Shown here: one piece after another, positions 28,887-38,577 of the stretch | Numbering within the stretch: position 1 is the stretch's first letter | Layout of the letters: each line of letters begins with the position of its first letter | Assembly: GCF_000722875.1 (NCBI RefSeq) | Contig: NZ_JFHR01000022.1 | Location: 16,027-80,026, forward strand | Direction: 5' to 3' | DNA: 64,000 nt | Origin: Sphingobium chlorophenolicum | GTDB lineage: Bacteria > Pseudomonadota > Alphaproteobacteria > Sphingomonadales > Sphingomonadaceae | Translations under genes and position numbers: made by a program | Notes under the pieces: model-generated | Told to the model about the DNA's origin: nothing | Databases searched by the model: none | Seen by the model: the letters and a program-made list of their open reading frames with translations, nothing else

Positions 28887-30632
28887 ATGTTGCGTGACCT
28901 TCGCAAACCCGCCGGTCCGATGAAGGCTGCCCTGTCATCATGCAGGCGCCATTTCCTTTTTTCCTTGATATTCAGCGCATTGATGAACGTCCTTTACATC
29001 GGACCCGTTCTCTACATGCTGCAGGTATATGACCGAGTCATTGGGGGACAAGGCAAACTCACCCTCTTTTTCCTGACCCTCATCATCATCTTCGTCATCG
29101 GCACTTTGGCGCTGCTCGAACAGGTGCGCTCCCGCCTGCTGGTGCGGGCGAGCATCCGGTTCGACCGGCAGCTTTCCGGCCTGTTGCTCGACACCACGCT
29201 GAGCGGACGCGGCTCGACCGGCGAGACGATGAACAAGCAGGCCCTGCGGGAATTCGACACGCTGCGGCAGGCTCTGACCGGGCCGACGATCCTGTCCTTC
29301 TTCGATTTCCCCTGGAGTCCCGTCTACGTCATCGTCTGCTTCCTGATCCACCCGGCCATCGCGGCATTGGCGGTGGTGGGGGGCGGTATTCTCCTCTTCA
29401 TCGCCTTCTGCAATGAGCGGCAGACCAACGCGCCTTTGAAACAGGCCAATGAGGCCGCGAACAAGGCCTATGTCAGCCAGGAGCAGACGCTTGCCGGGGC
29501 AGAGGTGATCCGCGCGCTCGGCATGCGGAGCGCGCTGGTGCGGCGGCATCTGATCGAACGCCGCGCCATGCTCAATCTTCAGGCCAGCGCAAGCTTCGCG
29601 GGCGGCCATTATGTCGCGATCAGCAAATTCGTTCGCCTGATCCTGCAATCGCTTGCCCTGGGCCTCGGCGCCTGGCTGGCCATCGACAATCAGATTTCGG
29701 CGGGCGCGATCTTCGCCTCCTCCTTCCTTGTGGGACGCGCGCTGACGCCCATCGACCAGTTGCTGGGGGCATGGCGCAACGTCGTCCATGCCCGCGCAAG
29801 CTACGAGACATTGAACGATTTGCTGGCAGCAAAGGAGGCGGACATCGCGCTCACCCGCCTACCCGCGCCGGTCGGCCATATCGCGGTCGAGCATCTGTCT
29901 TACTTCACGCCCGGCCAGGAAAAGCCGATATTGGCCGACATCAGCTTCACGGTCGAACCCGGCGAAGTCATCGCCGTCGTCGGGCCGAGCGGCGCGGGCA
30001 AGTCGACCCTGCTGCGCATGCTGTCCGGTGCGGCGCAGCCTCTGCGTGGATCGATCCGCTATGATGGCGCAAACATTCAGGATTGGGAATCGGAACGGCT
30101 TGCTGGCTTCGTCGGCTATCTGCCGCAGGACACGTCGCTGTTCGCCGGGACCATCAAGGAGAATATCGCCCGCTTCGGCAATTTCCTGTCGGACGATGGG
30201 GAAGCAATCGACAACAATGTGATCGAGGCGGCCCGGCTGAGCGGCGCGCACGACATGATCCAGGCTTTGCCGGGAGGGTATAATCTGACGCTGGGCTGGG
30301 GAGGACGCGGACTTTCCGCCGGGCAGGCGCAGCGCGTGGGACTGGCGCGGGCTCTTTATGGCGCGCCGCCGCTCGTCTTTCTGGACGAACCTAATGCGCA
30401 TCTGGACGCCGAGGGAGAAGTGCGGCTGGTGGCGACGCTGGCCGATCTCAAGAAGAAGAACGCGTCGGTCATCATCGTCGCGCACCGCATGGGCATATTG
30501 GGCGTGGTCGACAAGATCATGGTGATGCGCGACGGGCGGGTGGAGGCCTTTGGCGGACGCGATGAAGTGCTGGGGCGGCTAAAGGCGATCCGGTCCGAAG
30601 AACATCCTGCGTCGCAGACCGCGGAGGGGTAA
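28887..30632 (+). CDS. prtD: type I secretion ABC transporter, PrtD family
   Basis: 581 residues: six membrane helices in the N-terminal half (first at about 24-44), then the ATPase domain. Walker A 'GPSGAGKST' near 370, signature 'LSAGQAQRVGLARAL' near 475, Walker B 'LVFLDEPNAHLD' near 495. No N-terminal C39 peptidase-like domain, so it belongs to the PrtD/AprD group exporting RTX proteins with an uncleaved C-terminal signal. It is followed after 7 bases by its HlyD-type partner. The likely substrate is the RTX deacetylase at 40859-45154. The 154 bases before it hold no obvious promoter; a GGAGG and an AAGAGG lie before the ATG. Confidence 0.93.
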   Translation: MLRDLRKPAGPMKAALSSCRRHFLFSLIFSALMNVLYIGPVLYMLQVYDRVIGGQGKLTLFFLTLIIIFVIGTLALLEQVRSRLLVRASIRFDRQLSGLLLDTTLSGRGSTGETMNKQALREFDTLRQALTGPTILSFFDFPWSPVYVIVCFLIHPAIAALAVVGGGILLFIAFCNERQTNAPLKQANEAANKAYVSQEQTLAGAEVIRALGMRSALVRRHLIERRAMLNLQASASFAGGHYVAISKFVRLILQSLALGLGAWLAIDNQISAGAIFASSFLVGRALTPIDQLLGAWRNVVHARASYETLNDLLAAKEADIALTRLPAPVGHIAVEHLSYFTPGQEKPILADISFTVEPGEVIAVVGPSGAGKSTLLRMLSGAAQPLRGSIRYDGANIQDWESERLAGFVGYLPQDTSLFAGTIKENIARFGNFLSDDGEAIDNNVIEAARLSGAHDMIQALPGGYNLTLGWGGRGLSAGQAQRVGLARALYGAPPLVFLDEPNAHLDAEGEVRLVATLADLKKKNASVIIVAHRMGILGVVDKIMVMRDGRVEAFGGRDEVLGRLKAIRSEEHPASQTAEG

Positions 30633-30639
30633 GGCCGCC

Positions 30640-32022
30640 ATGGGGGACATTCAGATCAGGGATGCAAGCGGTGCCATCGAGCTTCACTATCCCGCCGGGA
30701 GCAGCGCCGACATGATCGACGACCGGCCGGATCGCGACATGCGGTCGGGCATCGTCATCGCCGTCCTGTTCTTCGTTATCTTCCTGGGCTGGGCCGCCTT
30801 TGCGCGGCTCGACGCGGCGGCCTATGCACCCGGCCGGCTCACTGTATCGGGACAGCGGCAATCGGTGCAGCATCGCGACGGCGGCGTGGTGGGCGCGATC
30901 TTCGTGAAGGAAGGGCAGCATGTCCGGCAGGGACAGCCGCTCATGGAACTGGCCTCCGCCGAAGTCCGTGCCCAGGCGCGCATGTACGGCGCGCAATATA
31001 TCGAACTCAAGGCGCAACGGGCCAGGCTGATCGCCGAACAACTGGGCGCGAGCCATGTCGAATGGCCCGCCGAATTCGCCGCCTTGAAGGGGCAGGAGAA
31101 GGAGGATGCGGAGGAAGCAATCCGCCTGCAACTGACCCAGTTCAATGCAAGATCCTCCGTGCTGGCGGCGCAGACCGGCGTGCTGCGCCAACAAGCGGAT
31201 CAGGTTCGGCAGACCGAGCGCGGCTATCGTTCCCAACTGGCGGCATCGTCCGAACAGGCGCGGCTGATCGGGGAAGAGTTGAACAGCCTGCGCGACGTGG
31301 CGGAAAAGGGCTTCGTCTCCAAGTCGCGGATCAGGGCGCTGGAACGGGCGCGGGCCGATCTTCAGGGACAGGAAGGGCAGTTTTCCGCCAGCATCGCCCG
31401 CTCCGGCGCGGAGGCGGGGGAAAACCGGCTGAAGGCGCTGGAGGCTGAAAAGGCCTATAAGGAACGAGCCGCGTCGGAATTGCGCGACGTGGAATTCTCG
31501 CTGAACGAAGTGCTGCCCAAATATCGCGCGGCGAAGGACCAACTTGCTCGGCTCCAGATCAGGGCACCCGCGACGGGCACGACCGTCGGCCTCAGTATCT
31601 TCACCGTCGGCGGGGTGATTTCGCCTGGACAGAAGCTGATGGACATCGTCCCCGATCGGGCGGGCCTGGTCATAGAGGCGCGCATCTCGCCGGACGATAT
31701 CGACGATCTGAAAATCGGCCAGAAGGCCCAGATTCGGTTCAACAGCCTGCATGAGCGAGATCTGCCGATCATGGACGGCCAGATCAGCCGCCTGTCGGCC
31801 GACAGCTTCCAGGACGAAAAGACGGGCGCGTCCTTCTACACGGCGGAGGTGATGGTACCGCCCGCCGAACTGGAAACCATCAGGAGCGTGCGAGGCGGCG
31901 ATTTTAGCCTGAAGGCAGGGATGCCCGCGCAGGTTCTGGTGCCCCTGCGGCGGCGGACGGCGCTGCAATATGCGTTGGAGCCGCTCACCCAATCGCTATG
32001 GCTGTCCTTCCGGGAGCATTGA
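30640..32022 (+). CDS. prtE: type I secretion periplasmic adaptor (HlyD/PrtE family)
   Basis: 460 residues. One inner-membrane helix (about 35-55), a beta-barrel/lipoyl region ('LTVSGQRQSVQHRDGG' ... 'GQHVRQGQPLM'), a long coiled-coil hairpin (about 110-290), then the second lipoyl half ('LQIRAPATGTTVGL') and the C-terminal beta-barrel. It bridges PrtD to a TolC-like outer-membrane channel, which is not encoded in the window. It ends 10 bases from the convergent end of pelF. Confidence 0.93.
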   Translation: MGDIQIRDASGAIELHYPAGSSADMIDDRPDRDMRSGIVIAVLFFVIFLGWAAFARLDAAAYAPGRLTVSGQRQSVQHRDGGVVGAIFVKEGQHVRQGQPLMELASAEVRAQARMYGAQYIELKAQRARLIAEQLGASHVEWPAEFAALKGQEKEDAEEAIRLQLTQFNARSSVLAAQTGVLRQQADQVRQTERGYRSQLAASSEQARLIGEELNSLRDVAEKGFVSKSRIRALERARADLQGQEGQFSASIARSGAEAGENRLKALEAEKAYKERAASELRDVEFSLNEVLPKYRAAKDQLARLQIRAPATGTTVGLSIFTVGGVISPGQKLMDIVPDRAGLVIEARISPDDIDDLKIGQKAQIRFNSLHERDLPIMDGQISRLSADSFQDEKTGASFYTAEVMVPPAELETIRSVRGGDFSLKAGMPAQVLVPLRRRTALQYALEPLTQSLWLSFREH

Positions 32023-32032
32023 TCCATCAAGG

Positions 32033-33523
32033 TCATTGCAGTTCCGAAAAGCGGGCCTGGGCGCCGAGCGCGCTGTAGATATGCCGATATTCCGCGATGA
32101 TGGCGCTGCGGTCATAATCCCTGACGACGCGTTCGCGCAGCGCTTCGCCCATGGCCCGGCGCAGAGACGGGGCGCGCAGCAGGTCGAGGATGGCTGCCGC
32201 CGTGCATTCCGGATTGACCAATTGGGTGACGATGCCGCCGGGCCGGTCGATGGCGGGCGACCGCCCTTCGATCATTTCCCTGCAACTGCCGACATCGGGC
32301 GCGACCACGGGCACGCCGCAAGCGCCCCCTTCCAATATGACGAGCGGCTGCGCTTCCGACAGGCTGGTGAGCACGATCAGGTCGATGCGCGGCAGCCATT
32401 CCGCGACATTGACGCGCCCGGCGAATTGCACGGCATTGCCGACGCCCAATTCCGTGACGAGCGCCTCGCAATCGGCGGCATAATCAGGATCTTCGTCCAG
32501 AGGCCCCAATATGGCGAAGCGCACTTCCGGCATTTCCGCCACGACCAGCGCGGCGGCCCTGATGAAGGTCTTGATATCCTTGATCGGCACGACCCGGCCG
32601 ATCAGCGCCACCAACGGACGCGCCGGATCGCAGGCGCGCTCCATCAGCGCGAAACGATCCGCGTCGATGCCGTTGGGGATGACGCGCAGCCTTTCCTGCC
32701 GAGCCCCCAGATGGCGCTGGGTCCGGTTGTTGGCGCCGTAAAGCGCGATGATGGGGTCGCAGGCGTCATAGCAGGCCCGCGTATAGGTCTGGAAAACCGC
32801 CAGCCACAGGTCGCGCAGGTCATGCCCCTCCCGGTCGAGGGTCAGCCCGGTTTCGATCTGGTCGCCGATCCAGTCGGCCATCATGATCTCGATCTGCCGC
32901 TCCAGCATATAGATGCCATGTTCGGTGATGAAGGCGGGATGGCCGGTCTCATAGGCCGCCCGCGCCGCCAGCAGGCCCGCAAAGCCGGTGGAGATGGTGT
33001 GATAGACCCGCGCTCTGGGCAAGGGCGCGAGCAGCATCTTGAGCAGGCCGCCCAGAAGCACCCGCATCGCCCAGAAGAAATGATGGAAGGATGCCGAGCG
33101 GAAGGCAGTGTCGTAATAATGGGTGAAGAGGTCGAATATCTCCGGATTGGAAAGAAGGTCGCCGGCAGCGGGCGCGGGCTTCAGCGCCTCCAGCGCCTGA
33201 CGCAGACGGATCAGTTCCTCCTTTCCCCCAGTGGACAGGAAAGCGAGTAGCATCCGCCCGATCCGTTTCATCTGCGGCGCAGGATAGCGGCGCGGCAGGC
33301 AGGGTTCGATCAGCAGCGGGATTTCCACGACCTCAACGACATTGGCCGGCGGCACCATGCGCCAGGGCTGGACGTCGGCCCCCGCCTTGATCGCCACCAG
33401 CGAAAAGCGCAGGTCCGGCATGCTGAGGATCAGATCCTGAAGCCAGCTTGAAACGCCGCCGACGACGAAAGGGTAAGCCCCTTCGACAATCAGACATATG
33501 TCGCTTTCCTGCGTTTCCGACAT
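32033..33523 (-). CDS. pelF: Pel polysaccharide glycosyltransferase PelF
   Basis: 496-residue GT4-family glycosyltransferase; close to Pseudomonas aeruginosa PelF in length. The PelF N-terminal pattern is clear ('LIVEGAYPFVVGGVSSWL'), and the E-x7-E nucleotide-sugar motif is in 'EAQPLVILE' near residue 390. Basic residues of the GT-B site lie in 'LIGRVVPIKDIKT'. PelF is the cytosolic synthase that polymerises GalNAc/GlcNAc from UDP-sugars and works with PelD-PelE-PelG. Last gene of the operon; TGATG overlap with pelE. Confidence 0.93.
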   Translation of the reverse strand: MSETQESDICLIVEGAYPFVVGGVSSWLQDLILSMPDLRFSLVAIKAGADVQPWRMVPPANVVEVVEIPLLIEPCLPRRYPAPQMKRIGRMLLAFLSTGGKEELIRLRQALEALKPAPAAGDLLSNPEIFDLFTHYYDTAFRSASFHHFFWAMRVLLGGLLKMLLAPLPRARVYHTISTGFAGLLAARAAYETGHPAFITEHGIYMLERQIEIMMADWIGDQIETGLTLDREGHDLRDLWLAVFQTYTRACYDACDPIIALYGANNRTQRHLGARQERLRVIPNGIDADRFALMERACDPARPLVALIGRVVPIKDIKTFIRAAALVVAEMPEVRFAILGPLDEDPDYAADCEALVTELGVGNAVQFAGRVNVAEWLPRIDLIVLTSLSEAQPLVILEGGACGVPVVAPDVGSCREMIEGRSPAIDRPGGIVTQLVNPECTAAAILDLLRAPSLRRAMGEALRERVVRDYDRSAIIAEYRHIYSALGAQARFSELQ

Positions 33524-34413
33524 CAGGACGCGGGCCCCACACCCGACAGGCGGACGAGCCGCGATTTGCCGGTTGCGTCGATGGCGCGCCGCACCTGCGC
33601 GCGCGCCGCCTGCAACGCCCTGCGCCGGATGTCCCCGCCGGTCAGCAGGCCCGCCACCTCATCCAGTTTCCGGCTGGCCTCCTGGCACAGGCGCAGCCGC
33701 TGGCCCTGGGGCAGCAGTTGGTTGAAGCAGCCATGATCCGCCAGCAGCATGGCCAGGGCATAGCGATCCTCCAGATGCTGGGCTGGCGCGATCCTCGCTT
33801 GCAACTCGCTGCGTTGCTGCGCCAGATTATAGCTGACCTGCGCAGCGGCGGCGGCGGCCAGTGCGCGGATTGTCTGGTCTTCATCCGAAAGGGCCATGAC
33901 GATCAGCGGAGACAGCCTCGGCTCGAACGAGATCACGGCGGTTTCCAGCGCCCGGTAGCGGGCCTGCAGATTGCCGTGGCGGAGCATGGTCGCCAGTGAC
34001 CCGATCTCGTCGCTTTCGGGATAGCGCACCCTCTCGTCCAATATCCGGCCCAGCCGTTCCATCGGCGACAGGCCGTTCGCGAAACGCTGCTTGCGGATGC
34101 GGACATTGCGATAGACGATCTGCCGCTTCCTTCTCGATCCCGCCGTCAGCGGCGCCAGCAACAGGCAGAACAGCATAGCGACAGGGCCGATGGCGGCGCC
34201 GACCGGCAGGGCGAATCGTTGCGGCGCGCTCAAGCGGCCGAGATGGCCCATCATGACCACCAAGGCGGCGCAACTCAGCAGCAAATGGGCGGGGGCGAAC
34301 CACCATATGCCCCCTTCCCCCGCCAGCAAGGCCCGCAAGAGCAGGAGCAGGTCGACGATGGAATAAAGCGCGAGCAGGAGGATCAAGCCACTTTTCCTTC
34401 CGGCACCAGCCAT
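33523..34413 (-). CDS. pelE: PelE-like membrane protein
   Basis: About 296 residues: two N-terminal membrane helices (about 10-30 and 40-58), a third at about 65-85, then a soluble helical domain with repeats reminiscent of the TPR/HEAT region of PelE. Position between pelD and pelF and topology support PelE, the inner-membrane partner of PelD; sequence similarity is weak by eye. The start is uncertain: ATG at 34413 (31-base overlap with pelD, no ribosome site) or TTG at 34386, which gives a TTGA overlap with the pelD stop and has GGAAGG before it. Confidence 0.75.
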   Translation of the reverse strand: MAGAGRKSGLILLLALYSIVDLLLLLRALLAGEGGIWWFAPAHLLLSCAALVVMMGHLGRLSAPQRFALPVGAAIGPVAMLFCLLLAPLTAGSRRKRQIVYRNVRIRKQRFANGLSPMERLGRILDERVRYPESDEIGSLATMLRHGNLQARYRALETAVISFEPRLSPLIVMALSDEDQTIRALAAAAAAQVSYNLAQQRSELQARIAPAQHLEDRYALAMLLADHGCFNQLLPQGQRLRLCQEASRKLDEVAGLLTGGDIRRRALQAARAQVRRAIDATGKSRLVRLSGVGPAS

Positions 34414-35330
34414 TTCGCCGCAAAGGACTGGTCGCGTCCGAACAGCGCGGGGCACTTGCCCAGAAGGTCAGCGACCTGAAGGAGTTGCGCCACATAGGCC
34501 TCGGTCATCCTGACCCCGGCGGCGCTGTGGATCAGGATGATGGCCGCCAACGCCTCTTCCCCGTCCGGGACCGGCACGGCCAGCAATCCGAAGGGTGCGA
34601 CAAGCGCCTGATCGGCCGCGCGGTCGCTCCGCAGCGGCCGGGGAGCGGCCATCATCGTCTGCGCCATGGGAGAGCGCGTCAGGTCGGGCGGCTGGCCGGG
34701 CGCCGCCTTGCCACCGAAGCGGGCGATGACCTGACTGCCGCGGACATCGTAGAAGGTGAAATCCTCCGTCTGGGCCGCAAGGGCGATCATGCGGGCAACC
34801 GCGTCAACCTGGCTTTCCGGATCGGGCTGGGCAAGCCCAAGCCCGGCGGCGATGGTTTGAACCACCGTCCGCTGCTCCGTCGCGATGCGCACCTGGAGCT
34901 TGCGGTTGGTTGCGGTGAGCCGGGCGATGACATCCGCCAGCTTCTTCCAGTTGCGGTCCATCGCCTGATGCCGCCGTTCCTGATCCGCGATGCGGTTCCT
35001 GCGGCTGGCGGTGACCTCCCCCGCCACAAGGGCGGTCACCATCCACAGCATCGGCTGGATGGACAGGCGCAATTGCTGCTCGATATGGTCGGCGGGGCCG
35101 GGCCACAGGTTTGACCAGCGGAACCAGATGGCCGAAGCGATTGCGCCCGCAGCCAGCCCCGCGCCCGTTCCGTATGCCAACGCCATGATGAGGACCGGCA
35201 ACCAATAGGGATTGGGGTTCAGATCGGAAAATGCGTCTCCCTTCAAAAATCCGTGATCGACCGCCATCAGGGCGGCGAAGAGGATCAGCATTTCCGCGCA
35301 TTGCAGCAGGATGGGACGCGTCTTCAGCAT
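34383..35330 (-). CDS. pelD: PelD-like protein lacking the GGDEF-like domain
   Basis: 315 residues, against about 455 for P. aeruginosa PelD. Membrane helices fill about 10-105, a coiled-coil-like stretch (about 115-160) follows, then a GAF-like domain (about 165-305). There is no sequence left for the degenerate GGDEF domain that in Pseudomonas carries the c-di-GMP-binding RxxD site. An RxxD-like 'RAAD' occurs near residue 240 but inside the GAF region. The start at 35330 overlaps the upstream stop by one base (TGATG). The role as scaffold of the synthase complex is inferred from neighbours pelE and pelF. Confidence 0.82.
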   Translation of the reverse strand: MLKTRPILLQCAEMLILFAALMAVDHGFLKGDAFSDLNPNPYWLPVLIMALAYGTGAGLAAGAIASAIWFRWSNLWPGPADHIEQQLRLSIQPMLWMVTALVAGEVTASRRNRIADQERRHQAMDRNWKKLADVIARLTATNRKLQVRIATEQRTVVQTIAAGLGLAQPDPESQVDAVARMIALAAQTEDFTFYDVRGSQVIARFGGKAAPGQPPDLTRSPMAQTMMAAPRPLRSDRAADQALVAPFGLLAVPVPDGEEALAAIILIHSAAGVRMTEAYVAQLLQVADLLGKCPALFGRDQSFAAKWLVPEGKVA

Positions 35331-36850
35331 CAATGCCTCCCCAGATAACGCGTCAGCGCCACGCGCAGATAAAGCTGGCGGCCCGAAATGCCCGGCCGGC
35401 TGATCGAACTGACGCCGCCGCTTGCCTGAAGACGCCAACCGGCGCTCAGCCGCCCGGTGGCGCTGATATTGGCGGTCGGGCCGTCCGTCTTGCCCTTGCG
35501 GTCGAAGGTCCAGCCCGCCGCCCCGGTCAGTTGCCACCGCGTCCAGGACATGCCCGACACCAGTTGGAAGCTGTGATTTTCCCGGTCGCTGAGCGGAATA
35601 TAGGCAAGGCCGTTGGGCCGAAGCGTCGTGCGGTCGACATATTCGGCGTCCAGCCTGTAACTGACCGCCAGCGACGGCGAACCGCGGCGCAGCAGATAAT
35701 CGAAGCCCGCCGCCACAGCGAAGCTGCGCGTGCGGGCGCCTGTCCCCCGCAGGCCATAGCCGTTCCAGCCGCCGTCGGCCTGCACCGCCAGTTCGGGCGT
35801 CAGCCGGATCGACCCGCCAATCCCGGCGCGGCTGATGTGGCCGCCAAAGGTCGATTGCTCCGGCGTCGCCAGATCCGGCAGGCGATAGGCGAGCACCAGC
35901 CGTACCTGCCTTTCGGGCGGACCGGCGAACAGGCGAAGCCCGGCCCCGGCCACTTTCTCGTCCAATTGGGCGCTGCCCTGAAGCTCGATCCGCGACACCG
36001 GCCCCAGATTGACCGTCGCGAGCAGGTCGCCAATGGCCGAACGGGATGTGCGGTTGCTGAGGATGCCGGTCGGGCCGTAGACCGTGTCCGCCTCCGACCG
36101 GAACAATCGGAAACCCGCGCCCAGCGAAAAGCGGGGATCGACCGGAACCATGGCGTTCAATCCCGCCTCCGCCTGCCAGAAGAGCTTGCCGCCCCGCGCC
36201 GTGACCGCCGCTGCGGCGTTACCCCCGGATTCCGCCAGCGTCTGCCGCGCAAAGGGATCGTCGGCGGCCAGATTGCGATAGCGGCCCGCGCCCAGGGCCA
36301 AGGCGCCTTCCGCGACCTCCATGTCGGCCAGCAGGCGCTGGATGCGTTTGTCGCCGGGATGCGATGCCGCCAGAGGGGCCAGCCGCCGCCGGGCCATATC
36401 CGGATAGCCGGCCGCCGCATCGGCCTGGGCGCGGGCAATGGCCAGTTCGATATCCATGTCCGCCACCTGCGGTTCCGCGACGGTCGCAGGGGCTGGCGAT
36501 GGATCGGCGTCGGGCAGGAAACGGACATGCAGGGCGCGCTTGTCGGCCACCGCCTCCAGCTTTCGCCCGACCGCGGCGCGCAGGACAAGGCTGTCGTCGT
36601 TCCAGCGCAGATCGGCCAGGTCGGGACCGGCGGCCTTGGCGAAAGCCTTGAGCGCCGCATCCTCTATGGGGCGGTCGAACCGGACGACCAGTTCATAGCC
36701 GCTATTGTCGAGTTTCAGATGGACGTCCCCGCTCCAGGGCAGATCAACCGTCCTGATATCAGCCGCCGCCACGCCGGTATCGGGCGGCAGCGCCGCGACT
36801 ATCAGCGGCGGCGGCCCCATGAGCAGCAAGGCGGTCGCGAACGGGGTCAT
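35330..36850 (-). CDS. outer-membrane barrel half of PelB
   Basis: 506 residues: a signal peptide (about 1-20, ending 'VAALP'), a beta-rich segment with a short TPR-like stretch (about 120-200) and a C-terminal region of alternating amphipathic strands (about 215-506) that should form the PelB porin through which Pel leaves the cell. The last residues are Leu-Gly-Arg-His, not the usual terminal aromatic. In P. aeruginosa this is the C-terminal part of one 1193-residue PelB; here it is a separate protein with its own signal sequence, starting in an ATGA overlap with the TPR gene. Confidence 0.8.
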   Translation of the reverse strand: MTPFATALLLMGPPPLIVAALPPDTGVAAADIRTVDLPWSGDVHLKLDNSGYELVVRFDRPIEDAALKAFAKAAGPDLADLRWNDDSLVLRAAVGRKLEAVADKRALHVRFLPDADPSPAPATVAEPQVADMDIELAIARAQADAAAGYPDMARRRLAPLAASHPGDKRIQRLLADMEVAEGALALGAGRYRNLAADDPFARQTLAESGGNAAAAVTARGGKLFWQAEAGLNAMVPVDPRFSLGAGFRLFRSEADTVYGPTGILSNRTSRSAIGDLLATVNLGPVSRIELQGSAQLDEKVAGAGLRLFAGPPERQVRLVLAYRLPDLATPEQSTFGGHISRAGIGGSIRLTPELAVQADGGWNGYGLRGTGARTRSFAVAAGFDYLLRRGSPSLAVSYRLDAEYVDRTTLRPNGLAYIPLSDRENHSFQLVSGMSWTRWQLTGAAGWTFDRKGKTDGPTANISATGRLSAGWRLQASGGVSSISRPGISGRQLYLRVALTRYLGRH

Positions 36851-38577
36851 GGTTGCAACAGCTTCCGGGCGCGACCCGGATCGCCCTTCGCTATGAGCAG
36901 GCGCGCCAGCATGATGTCGATCCTTCGATCTTGCGGACTTGCCCGGCGCAGAGCTTCCGCCACGGCCATGGCCTCCGACGTCCGGCCCAGCCGCGTCAGC
37001 AGTTCGGCCCGTTCGAGCGAAAGCGGCGGCGTGACGGCAATCAGCCGCTCCAGCCAGGGTTTCGCCGCCGCCTCCCCTTTGAGCTTCGCCTCGGCATCGG
37101 CCATCAAGCGGAGCGCGCCCCGGTCGTCCGGGCGGTCGCGCAGATAAAGTTGCAGTTGATCGGCGGTCATCCGCGCATCGCCCCCGTCCCAGCCGTTCCA
37201 TGCCAGGCGCAAATGGTCGGAGGGTTCCGCCACGCCCGCCGCGATCCGGGCGCGGGCGAGGGCCAAATCATAACGGGCCGCCTCTTCCGATGGCACACGC
37301 GCAACGGCCGCCGCCTTGATCTGCGCGGCGGACAGGCTGCGCCCGTCCAGCAGGCGGTCGAGCGCCCTTGCCGCCGCCGCCCTGTCCCTTGCCGCATTGG
37401 CGAGGGCTATGCGCTGGATCAGCATGTCGCTGCTGTCGGCAGCAGGTCGAGATTCCAGGAAGGCCAGCGCCTCAGCGGGTTCGGCGCGTTCGATATAGGC
37501 CGCAGCCCAGCGCGGATCGGCGGACGCCCGCGCCTTCAGCCAGGCGAGATCCTGCGCGGCCGGGCGGGGGCCCATCAGGTAAAGCATGCGGGCAGCCGAC
37601 GCCTTGTCGTTCGATCCCGTCCTGAGCAGCGCTATGGCGTCCGGCCGGAAGCCCTTTTCCAGAAGCCGTTGCGCTATGGCCTGCCGGTCGGCGCCCTTCT
37701 GGCCTGCGCGTTCCAGCAGCCATCGGCGCATCGCGTCCCGGTTGCCGGACGCCATGATGATCCCTTCCCGCGCATCGTCGCGGCCGGTCGGCAGCAGGGC
37801 GGCATAGCGCAGCGCCGATCCGGTATCGCCGGACCGTTGCGCCAGGGTCATGGCGAGCCAAGGATTGCGGTTGCGCCAGCCGGGCGTTCCAGCCCGGTCG
37901 ATGCGGCCGATAAGGTCATAGCGCCCTGCCCCATTCGCCCATGACGCCAGATCGAGCGACTGGGCCGGGCTGAGCGGAGCTATGGCGCCATGTTCCGCCG
38001 CCACGACCAGCATGTCGGGTTGCGCGAGGGCATAGCTTGCCTCGATCAGATCCTTTTCCGGGGCCGTGCCGGGGGTCGTCGCGGCGGAGCGGAGAAGATC
38101 CGCCGCGCCCTGCGCGTCGCCGGTCCTGCGATGCAGGTCGAAGCGCAGGCGCCAGGATGCGGGACTTCCCTGATCGGGACGGCTTTCCAGAAAGGCGAGC
38201 GCGACGTCCGGCCGCCGCCCGGCCATGATGTCATAGGTGATCCGGCCGGTGGGAACCGGCGCGCCGGCCTTCGTCAGGGCCTCGGCCAGCCGGGACAGAA
38301 GCGGCGCATCGGCTGTCGCTACGGACGCGTTCAGCAGGCGCTGGAGATCGGGGACGGAAAGCCGCCTCCCCTCCGAAAAGCGCTGCATCAGCATTGCCGG
38401 GCTGGGCGGCGGCAAGGGGACGGCGACCGGCGGCGGCGTGAACGTCGCTCGCCGGATCGCATCGGCGATCTGCCAATGGCTGGGCATCAGCAGCGCCGTG
38501 GCGGCGAGCAGAAGCCCGCCCCCGATTATAGGGCCGACGAACGCCATATGGTGGCTGCGCTGCGCTTGGATGTTCAT
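36847..38577 (-). CDS. TPR-scaffold half of PelB
   Basis: 576 residues. One N-terminal membrane helix (about 12-30), a proline-rich stretch ('FTPPPVAVPLPPPSPA', about 46-61), then helical TPR-like repeats to the end. It matches the N-terminal periplasmic TPR part of PelB, which binds PelA and guides polymer to the porin. Starts in an ATGA overlap with the GH114 gene and ends in one with the barrel gene. Together the two halves total 1082 residues, near the size of one PelB. Confidence 0.8.
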   Translation of the reverse strand: MNIQAQRSHHMAFVGPIIGGGLLLAATALLMPSHWQIADAIRRATFTPPPVAVPLPPPSPAMLMQRFSEGRRLSVPDLQRLLNASVATADAPLLSRLAEALTKAGAPVPTGRITYDIMAGRRPDVALAFLESRPDQGSPASWRLRFDLHRRTGDAQGAADLLRSAATTPGTAPEKDLIEASYALAQPDMLVVAAEHGAIAPLSPAQSLDLASWANGAGRYDLIGRIDRAGTPGWRNRNPWLAMTLAQRSGDTGSALRYAALLPTGRDDAREGIIMASGNRDAMRRWLLERAGQKGADRQAIAQRLLEKGFRPDAIALLRTGSNDKASAARMLYLMGPRPAAQDLAWLKARASADPRWAAAYIERAEPAEALAFLESRPAADSSDMLIQRIALANAARDRAAAARALDRLLDGRSLSAAQIKAAAVARVPSEEAARYDLALARARIAAGVAEPSDHLRLAWNGWDGGDARMTADQLQLYLRDRPDDRGALRLMADAEAKLKGEAAAKPWLERLIAVTPPLSLERAELLTRLGRTSEAMAVAEALRRASPQDRRIDIMLARLLIAKGDPGRARKLLQP

